This document shows, piece after piece, positions 52,608-63,063 of a stretch of 64,000 nt of DNA (position 1 is its first letter; the number at the start of each line of letters is the position of its first letter). The translations under genes were made by a program, and so were the position numbers. Source of the stretch: Rhizopus arrhizus (taxonomy: Eukaryota > Mucoromycota > Mucoromycetes > Mucorales > Rhizopodaceae); NCBI GenBank assembly GCA_024220505.1, contig JAKZZE010000020.1:558001-622000 (forward strand), read 5' to 3'. The notes beneath the pieces were generated by a model. That model saw only the letters and a program-made list of their open reading frames with translations. It had not been told where the DNA came from and made no database searches.

Positions 52608-52685
52608 CAGTGACTCCCAAAAGTGTCCCAATGTTTTGTCTTTCACTGTCATTGGTGCTATTGCTGTTTGCATAAAATATGTCTT
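52608..52685 (+). mobile_element. Tc1-A copy 2, first 78 bp
   Basis: CAGTGACTCCCAAAAGTGTCCC after a TA, matching the Tc1-A end with a few changes and one short deletion. It is interrupted by the 5' LTR of G2; the rest should lie beyond the right window edge. Confidence 0.8.
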
Positions 52686-53021
52686 TGTCATGTTTTGACA
52701 TGTCAATAAGATACAGTCTTATCATTCTGGACTAAATCTTTACAAATGAGTTTGAATAAGAATAGAACCTGATAATTATCACTGCCCTAAACAGCCAAGT
52801 TTCACTTTCATCTCAACAGTTGATTATTAACATCAGTCTATAAAATTTTTCTTATACATGTCAAATCATATCGGTCGTAACTATTTTTGTCATCTAATCT
52901 CAGGTCTTGCTCAACTAATATAAATAGCCTTGAAATCTTTCTTTAATAAAAGTATTCGACTTTAGAACTATTGTTCGGTCTCGTTAATTGTTCTTTATCT
53001 TATTTTTGAATACTTAAAACA
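52686..53021 (+). repeat. G2 5' LTR (336 bp)
   Basis: TGTCATGTTTTGAC to TACTTAAAACA; TATAAATAGCC and AATAAAAG define the promoter end. The first 95 bp equal 63906-64000. Confidence 0.92.
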
Positions 53022-53067
53022 CTTCATTTTTTTTAACGAATTCTGAACTACTGGTTATAATCAAGAC

Positions 53068-56000
53068 ATGACAGAAAAAGAGCAAACCTATGAATCATCT
53101 GTGCTTAATCAAAATGCTATACCAAGCAAAAATGTACAAGAAATCGATGATGTATACGAAGATATAGAAATGGCCAACGTTGAAAGGGTTCCTACTGCTA
53201 CCATAGAAAATTCACAAATTGAAGATAATTCTCCTGTTGATGCGGTTACAGACTTAAGGGTAACATTAGAAAGTCTCAGACAGCAAATAGCCCGTGCCGT
53301 TATCTCAGGTGCATCACAAGAAGACCTTAGGGAATTACAAGAACGAGCGGTCAGTATCAAGAATTGCATCATATTTCTAGATGAAGCTCAAGCATTTTGC
53401 GTTACACCTTCATCTGCAAATGAACCTATTCCTGGCCCTAAGTCGTCAAACACTACCATCTACCCCCGATCGGATCACATTATTCCATCAGACCTTCCAG
53501 TATGGCAATGGCGGGGTAATGTCTGGAAAAAAGATGCAGACATACATGACTCTGTGGAAGATCTACTTGATACATTCTCTTTGATCGTGGAATCTAATGG
53601 TCTTTCAGCTGATGCCAGTTGGTCCCGTTTGGTCCCAATAAAAATGAACAGGGATCAACGGTCATGGTTCAATGAAGTTCTAAAAGGACGCAACTTGACT
53701 TGGTCCGAGGTTAGAAAAATTATAGTCAAGACTTACGCTACTCAAGACGTAGCTCAAGAATTGGACCATATGGACCAGTTACTCTCACTCAAGATGCTAT
53801 CTACGGAATCTATTGAATCCTTCACAGACAGATTCCAAAGAATCCGAAGAGCCGCTAAATGGGATGATGATATTAAGACTGCTTCCATATACAAGCGCGC
53901 TTTACCAGCCTTTTTACGTCAGGAGGTCTCTCGCTCCTTGCTAAATCTTGGAAGAGACCAACAGGATTCCGTGACAAAAGTTGCTGCCAAAGCTAGGATG
54001 GTCTTATCATCAAACCTTTGTCAAGACGCCGGCACAGCAAATTATCAAGATGATGCACCCATCAAGGCTTCCTCTTCATCTTCATCAAACGGAACAGAAG
54101 CATCTAAATATAATCCAAAAAATTCTAATTCCTCAAACACTGTCAAGAAAGCTTCATTTGGTAGTATGAAGAACAAGTTCCGCTGCGCTATCCATGGTAT
54201 AGCTAACCATCCTACTGAGAAGTGCAACAAGTACAAGGATTTATTAAATCAGAACTCCTCGGCGAAATTTTTACCTTCTTCAACTAAATCACCTATGTCC
54301 TTTGTCTCAGTTGCGAAAAATTGCTTTCGTTGTTTTGAAAATGTTCCCTGGTCAAAAGAACATGCTGCTCGCTGTCCTCGTGACAAACCCTATCATGGTC
54401 CAAGTAAAGCCATACGTTCTGCCCGTCTGGACACCTTAAGATCCAATGGTGGCAAGCCTAACCTCACCATCACCCCTCAAGCTAGACCACAACAGGCATC
54501 TTCTAAGGTGTCTAGTGGTGATAGCAACTTGATGGACGTAGATGACGATGGTTATCCAGTGAACTATGATTGTAAGAAATTAACAAAACAGAATGAAGTA
54601 TTTAAAAGTACTAACCATTCTTTAATTGTACCTATCACTATAGAGAATGTGAACACTATGGCCCTAGTTGATAGTGGTTCGTCTTTTAGCTCGATAGACA
54701 CAAAATTTGTTAATAAATATAATATTGCAGTTGATAGAAATGTATCTGGTTCCGTTATACTTGCTACAAGTGATAATGTTAGTAAACGTTTCGGTACAAC
54801 CAAATTTCCATTAAGTGTTATTTACGGTGATAATGATAAAAATCTTATTCATACATCCCATTCTTTTGAAGTCCTTCCTCTTTCCTTGGATACTGAAGTT
54901 GTAATAGGATTAGATCTAATGCACAAGTTGAACATTCTTGTTACCAACTTAGCTATCAGACATCCTATTCTTGCACCAGTTATTGACAAAGAGATTACGG
55001 ATGATACACCTGAACCTAACAAAGCTCCTTACGGTACACCTGAGCAACAAGCTCATTTCCATAATGCTGTTAAACCATTTGTTGATCAAAATGCCTTAAT
55101 ACCAAAGAATTCATTCTGTACTGTACCAGAGTCAGTTATACGTTTAGAAACTGTTAAAGGAAAAACTGCTTACCGTGCACCCTATCGTACTCCTTTTAAA
55201 TTACTACCAATCATGCGTGAATGTATTGACACTTGGTTAAAGGATGAAGTTATTGAACGTGCATCACCTAATTCAGATTGGAATTCTCCTTTAACATTGG
55301 CACCTAAGAAAGACTTGCTTGGTAATCTCACAGGACATCGACCCTGTCTTGATCCTCGCTTGCTAAATTCTATTCTTGTGTCAAATGATAGACATCCTAT
55401 TCCAAAGATTGAAGAGATTTTCGATCGATTACAAGGATCAACTATTTTTACCACTCTTGACCTTCGACAAGCATTTCATCGATTCCAAATCTATGAGCCT
55501 GATCGTATTAAGACCACATTCACTTTTGAAGGTCAACAATACCAATTTAGAGGTTGTCCATTTGGTTTGAAACATATTGCTTCCCGTTATCAACGAGTGA
55601 TTAATATAGTGTTACGTGATTTACCTTATGCACAGGCTTTTGTTGATGATATCATCATATTTTCCAAGTCTTATGAGGAACACATCACACATGTGCAAAA
55701 CATAATTCAGAGATTAACTAAAGTGAATTTGATCCTTAACCCAGACAAGTGTCATTTTGCGCAGTCTACTGTTTACTTGCTTGGTTTCTGTGTTGATGCC
55801 AAAGGATCTCGACTCGATCCTCGTAAAGTTACAAACGCTTTGACTTGGCCTAGACCTGCATCTGGAAAAGAGATTCAACGCTTTTTAGGACTGGTAAATT
55901 ATTTTAGAAAATACTTGCTAAATATTTCTGAAGTCACTGCACCTTTGGACAAATTACGTTTCGAAGGTAAACTTGATAAACTTTGGACATCTGAACAAGA

Positions 56001-57303
56001 AAGAGCTTTTGAAAAGATCAAGGCATTATTGTCTTCTGCGCCACTTCCTCATCATCCAGATCTAGAACAACCTTTTTATGTTGCTACTGATGCTAGTAAC
56101 TATTCAATTGGTGCTGTTCTTTACCAAGTTATAAAAAATGAGACTCGATATATCGGTTTCATGGCACGCTCACTTTCTACATCTGAAAAGAATTATTCTA
56201 CCACTAAACGTGAGCTATTAGCAGTGATATTTGCACTAAAGAAGTTTCATCCATTTTTGTGGGGTAATCCATTCACCTTATACACTGATCACAAGGCCTT
56301 GACTTATCTCCACACTCAGCCTGTAGCTAACGCTATGATGATCAATTGGCTGGACACTATACTGGATTATAACTTCAAAATCATCCATCGACCTGGTATT
56401 CAAAATATTCTACCAGATGCTTTGTCGCGTCTTTTTGAACCTGAAAAAACGCTGGAGGGGGATAATAAAACCATCAAAACAATCGTCACTTCCCAAATTA
56501 TCAATTCTAACGGATCAATTCTTACATCCAGAATGATGATGCCTGCTGACTTGATGACCCCAGCACCAGAAGACAGACAAAAGCTACTCATGGATACACA
56601 TTTAGAAGGACACCGTGGAGCTCAAGCAATCGTAACAGCTTTACATAGTGATGGTATTCACTGGACAAAGCTCAAGGAAGATGCACTTGAAATAATACGT
56701 AGTTGTCCTGATTGCCAAAAATTCAATATCGCAAAGCACGGATACAATCCCTTGACCTCAATCTATGCTGATGCACCTTGGGATCACATCTGTATCGACA
56801 CAGCCGGACCTTTCCCTACTTCAGTACAAGGTAATCAATACATCCTTCTGGTAGTAGACGTCTTTACACGATATTGTGTACTCAAAGCCTTGCCCGATAA
56901 ATCTTCTCTCACTATTGCACTTGCATTAAGGAGTATCTTATCGCTCTTTGGTCGACCAAAAATTATCCAAAGTGATAATGGTACTGAGTATGTCAATGAA
57001 CTCGTCAGACTGTATGTTGAATCATCCGGTATTGATCATCGTCTCATATCAGCTTATCATCCCCGAGCTAACGGTATAGTCGAACGATGGGTTGGCAAAG
57101 CAAAAAATATTTTGCACAAAAGATTACAAGGCAGAACTGAGGATTGGGACTTGTATGTTGACAGTACCCAAGAAGCCCTCAACAATACGCATACAGCTTT
57201 ACACGGCACTAGACCTTTCTCATTGATGTTTGCAAGACGTCCCAATGAAAACAAGGACTATATAATAACGTACTGGACAAAACTAAATCGCCTGAAACGA
57301 TGA
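53068..57303 (+). CDS. G2 Gag-Pol polyprotein, main part
   Basis: 1411 codons from MTEKEQTYESS. Gag capsid (VPIKMNRDQRSWFNEVLKG, SIESFTDRFQRIRR); Cys/His motifs CAIHGIANHPTEKC and CFRCFENVPWSKEHAARC; protease MALVDSGSSFSSI near 54665; reverse transcriptase FTTLDLRQAFHRF and AFVDDIIIFSKS; RNase H VATDASNYSIGAVLYQ and TLYTDHKALTYL; integrase finger GHRGAQAIVTALHSD to CPDCQKFN; then CIDTAG, QSDNGTEY and HPRANGIVERWVG. A TATATA tract near 57262 has a net one-base loss or two-base gain, so the last 13 codons are out of frame and the protein ends early. The frame resumes in 57265-57583. Confidence 0.93.
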   Translation: MTEKEQTYESSVLNQNAIPSKNVQEIDDVYEDIEMANVERVPTATIENSQIEDNSPVDAVTDLRVTLESLRQQIARAVISGASQEDLRELQERAVSIKNCIIFLDEAQAFCVTPSSANEPIPGPKSSNTTIYPRSDHIIPSDLPVWQWRGNVWKKDADIHDSVEDLLDTFSLIVESNGLSADASWSRLVPIKMNRDQRSWFNEVLKGRNLTWSEVRKIIVKTYATQDVAQELDHMDQLLSLKMLSTESIESFTDRFQRIRRAAKWDDDIKTASIYKRALPAFLRQEVSRSLLNLGRDQQDSVTKVAAKARMVLSSNLCQDAGTANYQDDAPIKASSSSSSNGTEASKYNPKNSNSSNTVKKASFGSMKNKFRCAIHGIANHPTEKCNKYKDLLNQNSSAKFLPSSTKSPMSFVSVAKNCFRCFENVPWSKEHAARCPRDKPYHGPSKAIRSARLDTLRSNGGKPNLTITPQARPQQASSKVSSGDSNLMDVDDDGYPVNYDCKKLTKQNEVFKSTNHSLIVPITIENVNTMALVDSGSSFSSIDTKFVNKYNIAVDRNVSGSVILATSDNVSKRFGTTKFPLSVIYGDNDKNLIHTSHSFEVLPLSLDTEVVIGLDLMHKLNILVTNLAIRHPILAPVIDKEITDDTPEPNKAPYGTPEQQAHFHNAVKPFVDQNALIPKNSFCTVPESVIRLETVKGKTAYRAPYRTPFKLLPIMRECIDTWLKDEVIERASPNSDWNSPLTLAPKKDLLGNLTGHRPCLDPRLLNSILVSNDRHPIPKIEEIFDRLQGSTIFTTLDLRQAFHRFQIYEPDRIKTTFTFEGQQYQFRGCPFGLKHIASRYQRVINIVLRDLPYAQAFVDDIIIFSKSYEEHITHVQNIIQRLTKVNLILNPDKCHFAQSTVYLLGFCVDAKGSRLDPRKVTNALTWPRPASGKEIQRFLGLVNYFRKYLLNISEVTAPLDKLRFEGKLDKLWTSEQERAFEKIKALLSSAPLPHHPDLEQPFYVATDASNYSIGAVLYQVIKNETRYIGFMARSLSTSEKNYSTTKRELLAVIFALKKFHPFLWGNPFTLYTDHKALTYLHTQPVANAMMINWLDTILDYNFKIIHRPGIQNILPDALSRLFEPEKTLEGDNKTIKTIVTSQIINSNGSILTSRMMMPADLMTPAPEDRQKLLMDTHLEGHRGAQAIVTALHSDGIHWTKLKEDALEIIRSCPDCQKFNIAKHGYNPLTSIYADAPWDHICIDTAGPFPTSVQGNQYILLVVDVFTRYCVLKALPDKSSLTIALALRSILSLFGRPKIIQSDNGTEYVNELVRLYVESSGIDHRLISAYHPRANGIVERWVGKAKNILHKRLQGRTEDWDLYVDSTQEALNNTHTALHGTRPFSLMFARRPNENKDYIITYWTKLNRLKR
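56453..56471 (+). promoter_or_regulatory. Possible central polypurine tract in G2
   Basis: TGGAGGGGGATAATAAAA, at the RNase H/integrase border as in G1 and G3. Confidence 0.3.
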
Positions 57304-57583
57304 AACAGTTAGAAACTAGAATTAACGAGTTTAATGACACTGTCTTACCTGCTATTCGTGAAAAAATAAAAACTTCACAAGCTGCTTCTCGAGACAAGTT
57401 CAACCAAACTCACAGAATTCTATCCGATATCCCCACTGGTAGTCAAGTCACGCTCAAGAATGTAAACCGTGTTGCAAAAAGTGATCCCCTCTACGTTGGT
57501 AATTACACTGTCAAAAGAAAAACTCAAGGTGGTTCATATGTGTTGGTTGATGCAACTGGAGCACTCTTACCAAGAGATGTACC
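57265..57583 (+). pseudogene. G2 integrase tail, shifted frame, cut by G3
   Basis: Continues G2 after the frameshift: a helical segment with LETRINEFNDTVLPAIREK, then the GPY/F-type module (DPLYVGNYTVKRKTQGGSYV) and ALLPRDVP, where G3 enters. It has the same arrangement as G1 and G3. Removing G3 and one GTACC joins it in frame with the chromodomain at 63461. Confidence 0.88.
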
Positions 57584-57980
57584 TGTGATATTTAGGGTTT
57601 ATAATATAAAAAAGTACTAAGTCAATCAACAAATATAAAAATAAGTGAGACTCAAAGTAGATTGTCCTTTATTCAAGTTAAAAATATGAGGGTATTTATA
57701 CTTTTCTATCCACGGCTAAATAATAGTATTCACAGTATATGATTATTGATTATTAATCGATATTAGACGATGCGTTAATTATATGATTGGTATTGTTTAA
57801 CATCGTTTTATCAAGAAGTAATTATTAATCCTGATCCAGGAACTTGTTAGAATATTCTGGAGTGGATCGGGATATAATTTTATTTGACGTGGCATAATAC
57901 AATGTCCGATATTCCTAATTTGGATGATCATTGTTCGTAGTAATTCACATTATTACTTTATTACATGTGTAAATACCACA
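57584..57980 (-). repeat. G3 3' LTR
   Basis: 397 bp; identical by eye to 63064-63460. Confidence 0.95.
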
Positions 57981-58012
57981 TCCCTCCCTGCCAGATTGGG
58001 ACAATCGTTTAT

Positions 58013-58656
58013 TTATGTACGATTTCTTTTGCTTCGTCTTAAGTCGTTAATATCTGTGGCTTTTCTTTTATTTTTATTTTTATTATGGGTCTTGTCTATG
58101 TCTTTAGATAATTTATATTTATTATCCTGATTAACTTTGGTGTCTTTATCATAGAGTGATTTAAGTGATTCTGTAGCTTTATGTAAAATTCCCTTTTCAT
58201 TATTGTGTTTATGTATTAAAGGCTTATTTTTTATGGGACTTTTCTTGAATTTATTTTGTGGATGTAATCCCATTCTTTTCATATAGTTCTCAATGGTAGA
58301 GGTATGAGTGATTTTATCAGGCGTAAGCCATGAATCTTCATCCTTACTATACCCTTTCCAACGTACTTTGAACTCTCTGTTATTACCGCTGCCTCTGTGA
58401 TCTACGATTCCTTCGATTTCATAAACCTCTTCATTGTCCTCATTTATGTTATGTAGATCAATTGGTTTTAATTCGGAAGGAGTATAGTCTCGAGACATTA
58501 GTAATCCCATTTCGTCCTGGAGCACGTAGGATCCACCTCTGGTTTTACGAACCACTGTGTATGGGCCATCATATATAGGATTTAATGAACCAGTCATAGT
58601 AGGAACCTTAGCCATGACATGACTTCCTTCTTTGAAGTCATCAACTATTGTGTTAT
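58013..58656 (-). pseudogene. G3 integrase tail and chromodomain, after frameshift
   Basis: About 213 codons in the -1 frame relative to the main polyprotein, starting with KQFEKHNTIVDDFKEGSHVM. It holds the GPY/F-type module (NPIYDGPYTVVRKTRGGSYV) and a chromodomain (FKVRWKGYSKDEDSW near 58340-58400) with Tyr, Trp and Trp at the usual cage places but SWLTPDK in place of TWEP. The basic tail ends RSKRNRT. It is separated from the rest only by one A missing from an A-run, so it was until recently, or still is in the real genome, part of one protein. Confidence 0.88.
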
Positions 58657-61600
58657 GCTTTTCAAACTGCTTTTCATGCTTTCAACATACTTGTCAGTTT
58701 TATCTTTAATGGCTGGGAAGACTACTTGATTCATATGATCAATTCTTTCCAACAATTCTTCGTATGAGAGCGGTACGGCTTTCTTCGGATCCTTTTTTCG
58801 GTAATCTTCGAATCCGTTCATTCTTCTCGCAAACATCAAAGAAAAAGGTGGAGTGTTGAGTCTTTTAGATACTTTGTTATTTATAAATAACTGTACACTA
58901 GGTACATAAAAGTCCCAGTCTTGTCCTGTTCCTTGTACTGATTTAGCAATAGCAATCTTAGCAGTCTTAACCCATCGTTCCGCACTGCCATTTGCTTGCG
59001 GATGATAAGGTGAGATAAGTCTGTGATCTATGCCTGTACTTTCAGTTAACAGTTTCATTGTGACATTTTTAAATTCGGTTCCGTTGTCTGATTGTAGAAT
59101 ACGTGGGTAACCAAAGTCACTAAAAACTTGAACAAGAGTTCCAGCAATAGTTTTGGCTTTCTTATTTGGTAAACACCTTAGAATACAGAATCGTGTGCAT
59201 ATGTCTAATAGCACTAATAAGTATTTATTGTCATTCGGAGTTGTGGGTAATTCAGCTAAGTCCATTGACCAGTGATCACCAGGTAGGTATGAGTATACTG
59301 GTCTTAGAGGATGATACCCTTTTCTGGTTATATTATGCTTTTGACAAGCAACACATGATTTAACAAGTTCGACTGCGTCGGCTATCATGTTTTTCCAGTG
59401 CAATCCGTCATTATGTAATACTTTTACTATATTTTCAGCACCAAAGTGACCCATTAGGTGAGCCCTTAACATCAGTTGCTTCCTTTCATTTTCAGGAGGA
59501 GTCATATAGTCACACTGCTTATGTTGTGCAGGTTTTTTTACTGTGAATTTTTTATGATTATTTGATCTTATAGCTCTTATTGCTGTATGTATAATGCCAT
59601 TTTTAGCTCTAGTATCCTGTTCACTCCCCCTCAGCATTTGATCCGTAGGGAAAAGGCGAGATAAATGGTCAGGTAATATGTTATCCATACCAGGAAGATG
59701 AATTACCTTAAATTGGTAATCGAGAATGGTGTCAAACCAATTCATCATCATGGTATTTGCATATTTTTGTGTATGAAGATAAGTCAGAGCTTTATGATCT
59801 GTATAAAGTGTAAAAGGATTACCCCATAAAAATTTATGAAACTTTTTGAGTGCAAATACGATTGCTAAAAGTTCTCTCTTCGTGGTACTATAATTTCTCT
59901 CGGACTTGGAAAGAGAACGTGCCATGAAACCAATATATTTTATCGTGGTCTTTTTCTTTCCTTTGTTCTTTAAAACATTATCGTTTTTAGCTACATCTGT
60001 AGAATCAACATTAGATGTCAACTCCACTTGTTCTTGATATAGCACAGCACCAATACCGTAATTTGAAGCATCAGTTGCAACAAAAAATGGCTGTTGGAGA
60101 TCAGGTTGACTTAATACCACATTAGAAAGTAAAACTTTCTTTATTGTCTCAAAATGAGTTTGATGCAATGGTGTCCAATCCTTTTCAGTTATTATTTTGC
60201 TGTTACGAAGATGATCTAAAGGAGCAGTTAACATGGCTGCTTTAGGAATGTGTTCGCGAAAATAGTTTACAACACCTAGGAATCGCTGAACATCAGTGCC
60301 ACATGTAGGTTTAGGCCATTCCTCAATATTTGTTAGCTTACGAGTATCTAACGAAGATCCTTTAGCAGAGATACAAAAACCGAGTAAATAAACACAGCTT
60401 TGTGCAAAATGACATTTATCAACGTTGAGAACGAGATTCACCCTAGTAAGCGCTTCTATGGCAGCTTTTACATGTACAGCATGCTCTTCCATATTTTTCG
60501 ACATTATAACAATATCGTCAATGAAAGTTCGTACAAAGGGCATGTCTTTAAATATCTGCGTCATCACTCTTTGGAATACGTTTGATAGGAATTTTATCCC
60601 AAAAGGAGCACCAACAAACATATACTGCTGACCGTTATATGTAAATGCGGTTTTAGGTTGATCTTCATCATGAATTTTAAAACGATGAAACGCAGCAGTT
60701 AAATCCAAGGTAGTGAAGATTGAGGATCCAGATAATTCATGAAAAATATCCGTTATGAGAGGTATAGGAAATTTATCATCTGGTAATAGAGCATTTATAT
60801 GTCGAGGATCTAAACATGGTCTTTTTCCAGTTTTATTTCCATTTGCATCCTTTTTATCAGCTAAAGTTAATGGAGAATTCCAGGCTGTATTTACAGGAGC
60901 TTTTGTGATGGTACCATTGTCCAACCATTTATTGATGGCTTCATCCAAGACAGGTTTCAATTTATACGCTATGGGATATTGCTTATGATTTACAATTTTT
61001 CCTTTTTCCGTGGGTAAGTGGATTATGGATTCAGGTACTGTGCAGAATGCATCTTTGGGTATGTTCATATTTTCAGTAAGTAAAGGCTGAATTTTTTCTA
61101 TGAACTGGGTTCGTTCATGCTCAGTGCCAGCAGGAGAGTTGTTGGGTTTAACAGTGTCATCAATTGAATCATCAAAGATGACTTCATTATCATCCCAATT
61201 ATGAGCGACTCCAGTGAGAGCAATACCCAAATGACTTAAGATATCAAGTCCAAGAATGACATTACTTTTGTCATCTTCGTTAAAATCCATAATCTCAAAT
61301 GAATGATGGAATGTCTTTCCATTATACTTTAATTCAAGTGGTTCAGTAATACCAATTCTTTTTACAACATTGTCTTTTCCAGCTAAATTAATAAGACCAG
61401 TTTTATGATAGAATTTAACTTTATTTATTTCAATAAATTTTCTATTTATGACTGATATTTCTGCACCAGTGTCAATCAAACCAAGTGCTCTATTCGTCTG
61501 GATGATAATAGGAGTATATAAAGAAAAGGAATTGTGAGTCAACAAGTCATTTTTCTCTTGTTCTATTGCTCTTATGCACTTACCGAGTTGCATTTTATCC

Positions 61601-63021
61601 TCTAGTTCATCATCAGTACTAGATTTCTTGTTATTTGATTGTCTCTTGGCAAATTCATTCCATGCCTTAGTAGAGGGGTGATCAAATTTTTTTACGTCTT
61701 GTTTTCGTTTTTCTATCTTTCTTATTATGCTTTTATTCTTTTGAGCAAAGAATTCCATGCACTTATGTCCCTTGAACCATGTATCTTTACAGTATAGACA
61801 CTTTTTGGGATTGGAGGAGTCAGAAGAGCTTGAAGAGGTGAAGTGACCATTAGAATTCTTTTGTTTCTTTATAAAGTCACCATTTGAGGACTCAGAATGA
61901 CCTCTTTTTGCAGCTTTGAAACCATGGCGTTCACTTTTTGAGCTCTTGTATGGGGCGGAAGCAGCATGGGGTTGATGCTTGTGTACTTCCAGGCCAGAAG
62001 CAAGTTTTTCTACTTCCCGAATTGAATTGATATCTTGCAGGAAAGTAGCACCATAGTTGGATGACAGTACCGTTCTTATATGAAGGTTTAAATCATCATG
62101 AAGAGAATTGATATATATACGTGCAAGCATGTTTGAATCCGTGCATTGGGCTGTTTGAGCAAGGCGGTTGAAGCGAGCAGTGAAGTCAGACACCGTTTCA
62201 TTGTTTCGTTGCTTGGATGAAAGTAGGCGTCCAAACATTTCGATTGCCTTGGCAGGGTTTTCAAAGTGCTTGCGTATTATGTCCTTAGCTTCTTCCCAAG
62301 AGTACGAAGGGCTGTGTGATTCGATTGTCTCTTGGTACCAATCTAAATTGGCTTCACCAATGGATAAAGCCATATAGTCACGCCAGTGGACCAAGATATT
62401 GACTTGATTGATCCTGAAAATGCGCTCGAATGTCTTGAAAAATATTTCTACCGTATTGAAATATTTCCAGTCAGCAGGGTCAGAATCCTTCTTGTCCACC
62501 GAAAGATGAAGGATGGGAAGCTCAGAGCGGCTGATCTTGCTGTTATTGAAACTTGACCACTCGTCTTGTGACGCATGTTCCTTATTGAAAGCAGATCCAG
62601 AGTTCCCAGCGTGAGATAATATAGGCTTATGCATCCTATTTTTCTTGCATTCATTGTATAGTTCAACTATACCGTTATATCGGTATTTAGCCTGTTGAAC
62701 TATCTCTCTTCCTTTGTTAATTTCCTCCATAGAAGCCTGAGGATTTGCATACATACGAGTGAGTTCCACCCGAACTCGTTCAAGAAGGTCATATGCCATC
62801 CTTTTAGCATTTTTCATTTCCAATAAGTTGTCTTCAGAAGAAGAGGAATTGGCTCGGTTATCTTCATTTATAGATAACTCATTTAAAGAGCTAGTGTAAT
62901 CTTCTGTTTCCTTTAAGACGGCATCAGCAGCTTGCTCAGGAGAGTTGATCAGTTCCATGGCGTAGTCAATGGGAGCAGAAGCATTGGGAGTAGCAGGAGT
63001 AGAGTTACCAGTAGCAGACAT
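58645..63021 (-). CDS. G3 Gag-Pol polyprotein, main part
   Basis: 1458 codons from the ATG at 63019-63021 (MSATGNSTPATPNAS); the frame is open 11 codons upstream but without an ATG. Gag capsid (RDYMALSIGEANLDWYQE, NETVSDFTARFNRLAQ), knuckle CLYCKDTWFKGHKC, protease LGLIDTGAEISVI near 61470, reverse transcriptase FTTLDLTAAFHRFK and TFIDDIVIMSKN, RNase H VATDASNYGIGAVLYQ and TLYTDHKALTYL, integrase finger GHFGAENIVKVLHND to CVACQKHN, then SMDLAE, QSDNGTEF and HPQANGSAERWV. The frame is lost near 58655 by one missing A (ATGAAAAGCAG), which removes the GPY/F module and chromodomain. The RNase H region has an extra Lys-rich insert (KNKGKKKTTIK). Confidence 0.94.
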   Translation of the reverse strand: MSATGNSTPATPNASAPIDYAMELINSPEQAADAVLKETEDYTSSLNELSINEDNRANSSSSEDNLLEMKNAKRMAYDLLERVRVELTRMYANPQASMEEINKGREIVQQAKYRYNGIVELYNECKKNRMHKPILSHAGNSGSAFNKEHASQDEWSSFNNSKISRSELPILHLSVDKKDSDPADWKYFNTVEIFFKTFERIFRINQVNILVHWRDYMALSIGEANLDWYQETIESHSPSYSWEEAKDIIRKHFENPAKAIEMFGRLLSSKQRNNETVSDFTARFNRLAQTAQCTDSNMLARIYINSLHDDLNLHIRTVLSSNYGATFLQDINSIREVEKLASGLEVHKHQPHAASAPYKSSKSERHGFKAAKRGHSESSNGDFIKKQKNSNGHFTSSSSSDSSNPKKCLYCKDTWFKGHKCMEFFAQKNKSIIRKIEKRKQDVKKFDHPSTKAWNEFAKRQSNNKKSSTDDELEDKMQLGKCIRAIEQEKNDLLTHNSFSLYTPIIIQTNRALGLIDTGAEISVINRKFIEINKVKFYHKTGLINLAGKDNVVKRIGITEPLELKYNGKTFHHSFEIMDFNEDDKSNVILGLDILSHLGIALTGVAHNWDDNEVIFDDSIDDTVKPNNSPAGTEHERTQFIEKIQPLLTENMNIPKDAFCTVPESIIHLPTEKGKIVNHKQYPIAYKLKPVLDEAINKWLDNGTITKAPVNTAWNSPLTLADKKDANGNKTGKRPCLDPRHINALLPDDKFPIPLITDIFHELSGSSIFTTLDLTAAFHRFKIHDEDQPKTAFTYNGQQYMFVGAPFGIKFLSNVFQRVMTQIFKDMPFVRTFIDDIVIMSKNMEEHAVHVKAAIEALTRVNLVLNVDKCHFAQSCVYLLGFCISAKGSSLDTRKLTNIEEWPKPTCGTDVQRFLGVVNYFREHIPKAAMLTAPLDHLRNSKIITEKDWTPLHQTHFETIKKVLLSNVVLSQPDLQQPFFVATDASNYGIGAVLYQEQVELTSNVDSTDVAKNDNVLKNKGKKKTTIKYIGFMARSLSKSERNYSTTKRELLAIVFALKKFHKFLWGNPFTLYTDHKALTYLHTQKYANTMMMNWFDTILDYQFKVIHLPGMDNILPDHLSRLFPTDQMLRGSEQDTRAKNGIIHTAIRAIRSNNHKKFTVKKPAQHKQCDYMTPPENERKQLMLRAHLMGHFGAENIVKVLHNDGLHWKNMIADAVELVKSCVACQKHNITRKGYHPLRPVYSYLPGDHWSMDLAELPTTPNDNKYLLVLLDICTRFCILRCLPNKKAKTIAGTLVQVFSDFGYPRILQSDNGTEFKNVTMKLLTESTGIDHRLISPYHPQANGSAERWVKTAKIAIAKSVQGTGQDWDFYVPSVQLFINNKVSKRLNTPPFSLMFARRMNGFEDYRKKDPKKAVPLSYEELLERIDHMNQVVFPAIKDKTDKYVESMKSSLKSITQ
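59621..59634 (-). promoter_or_regulatory. Possible central polypurine tract in G3
   Basis: GAGGGGGAGTGA on the coding strand, at the same border as in G1 and G2. Confidence 0.28.
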
Positions 63022-63063
63022 CTTGATTTTAGAACAATAGCGTAGTGTATTCACTTAAAAAAA

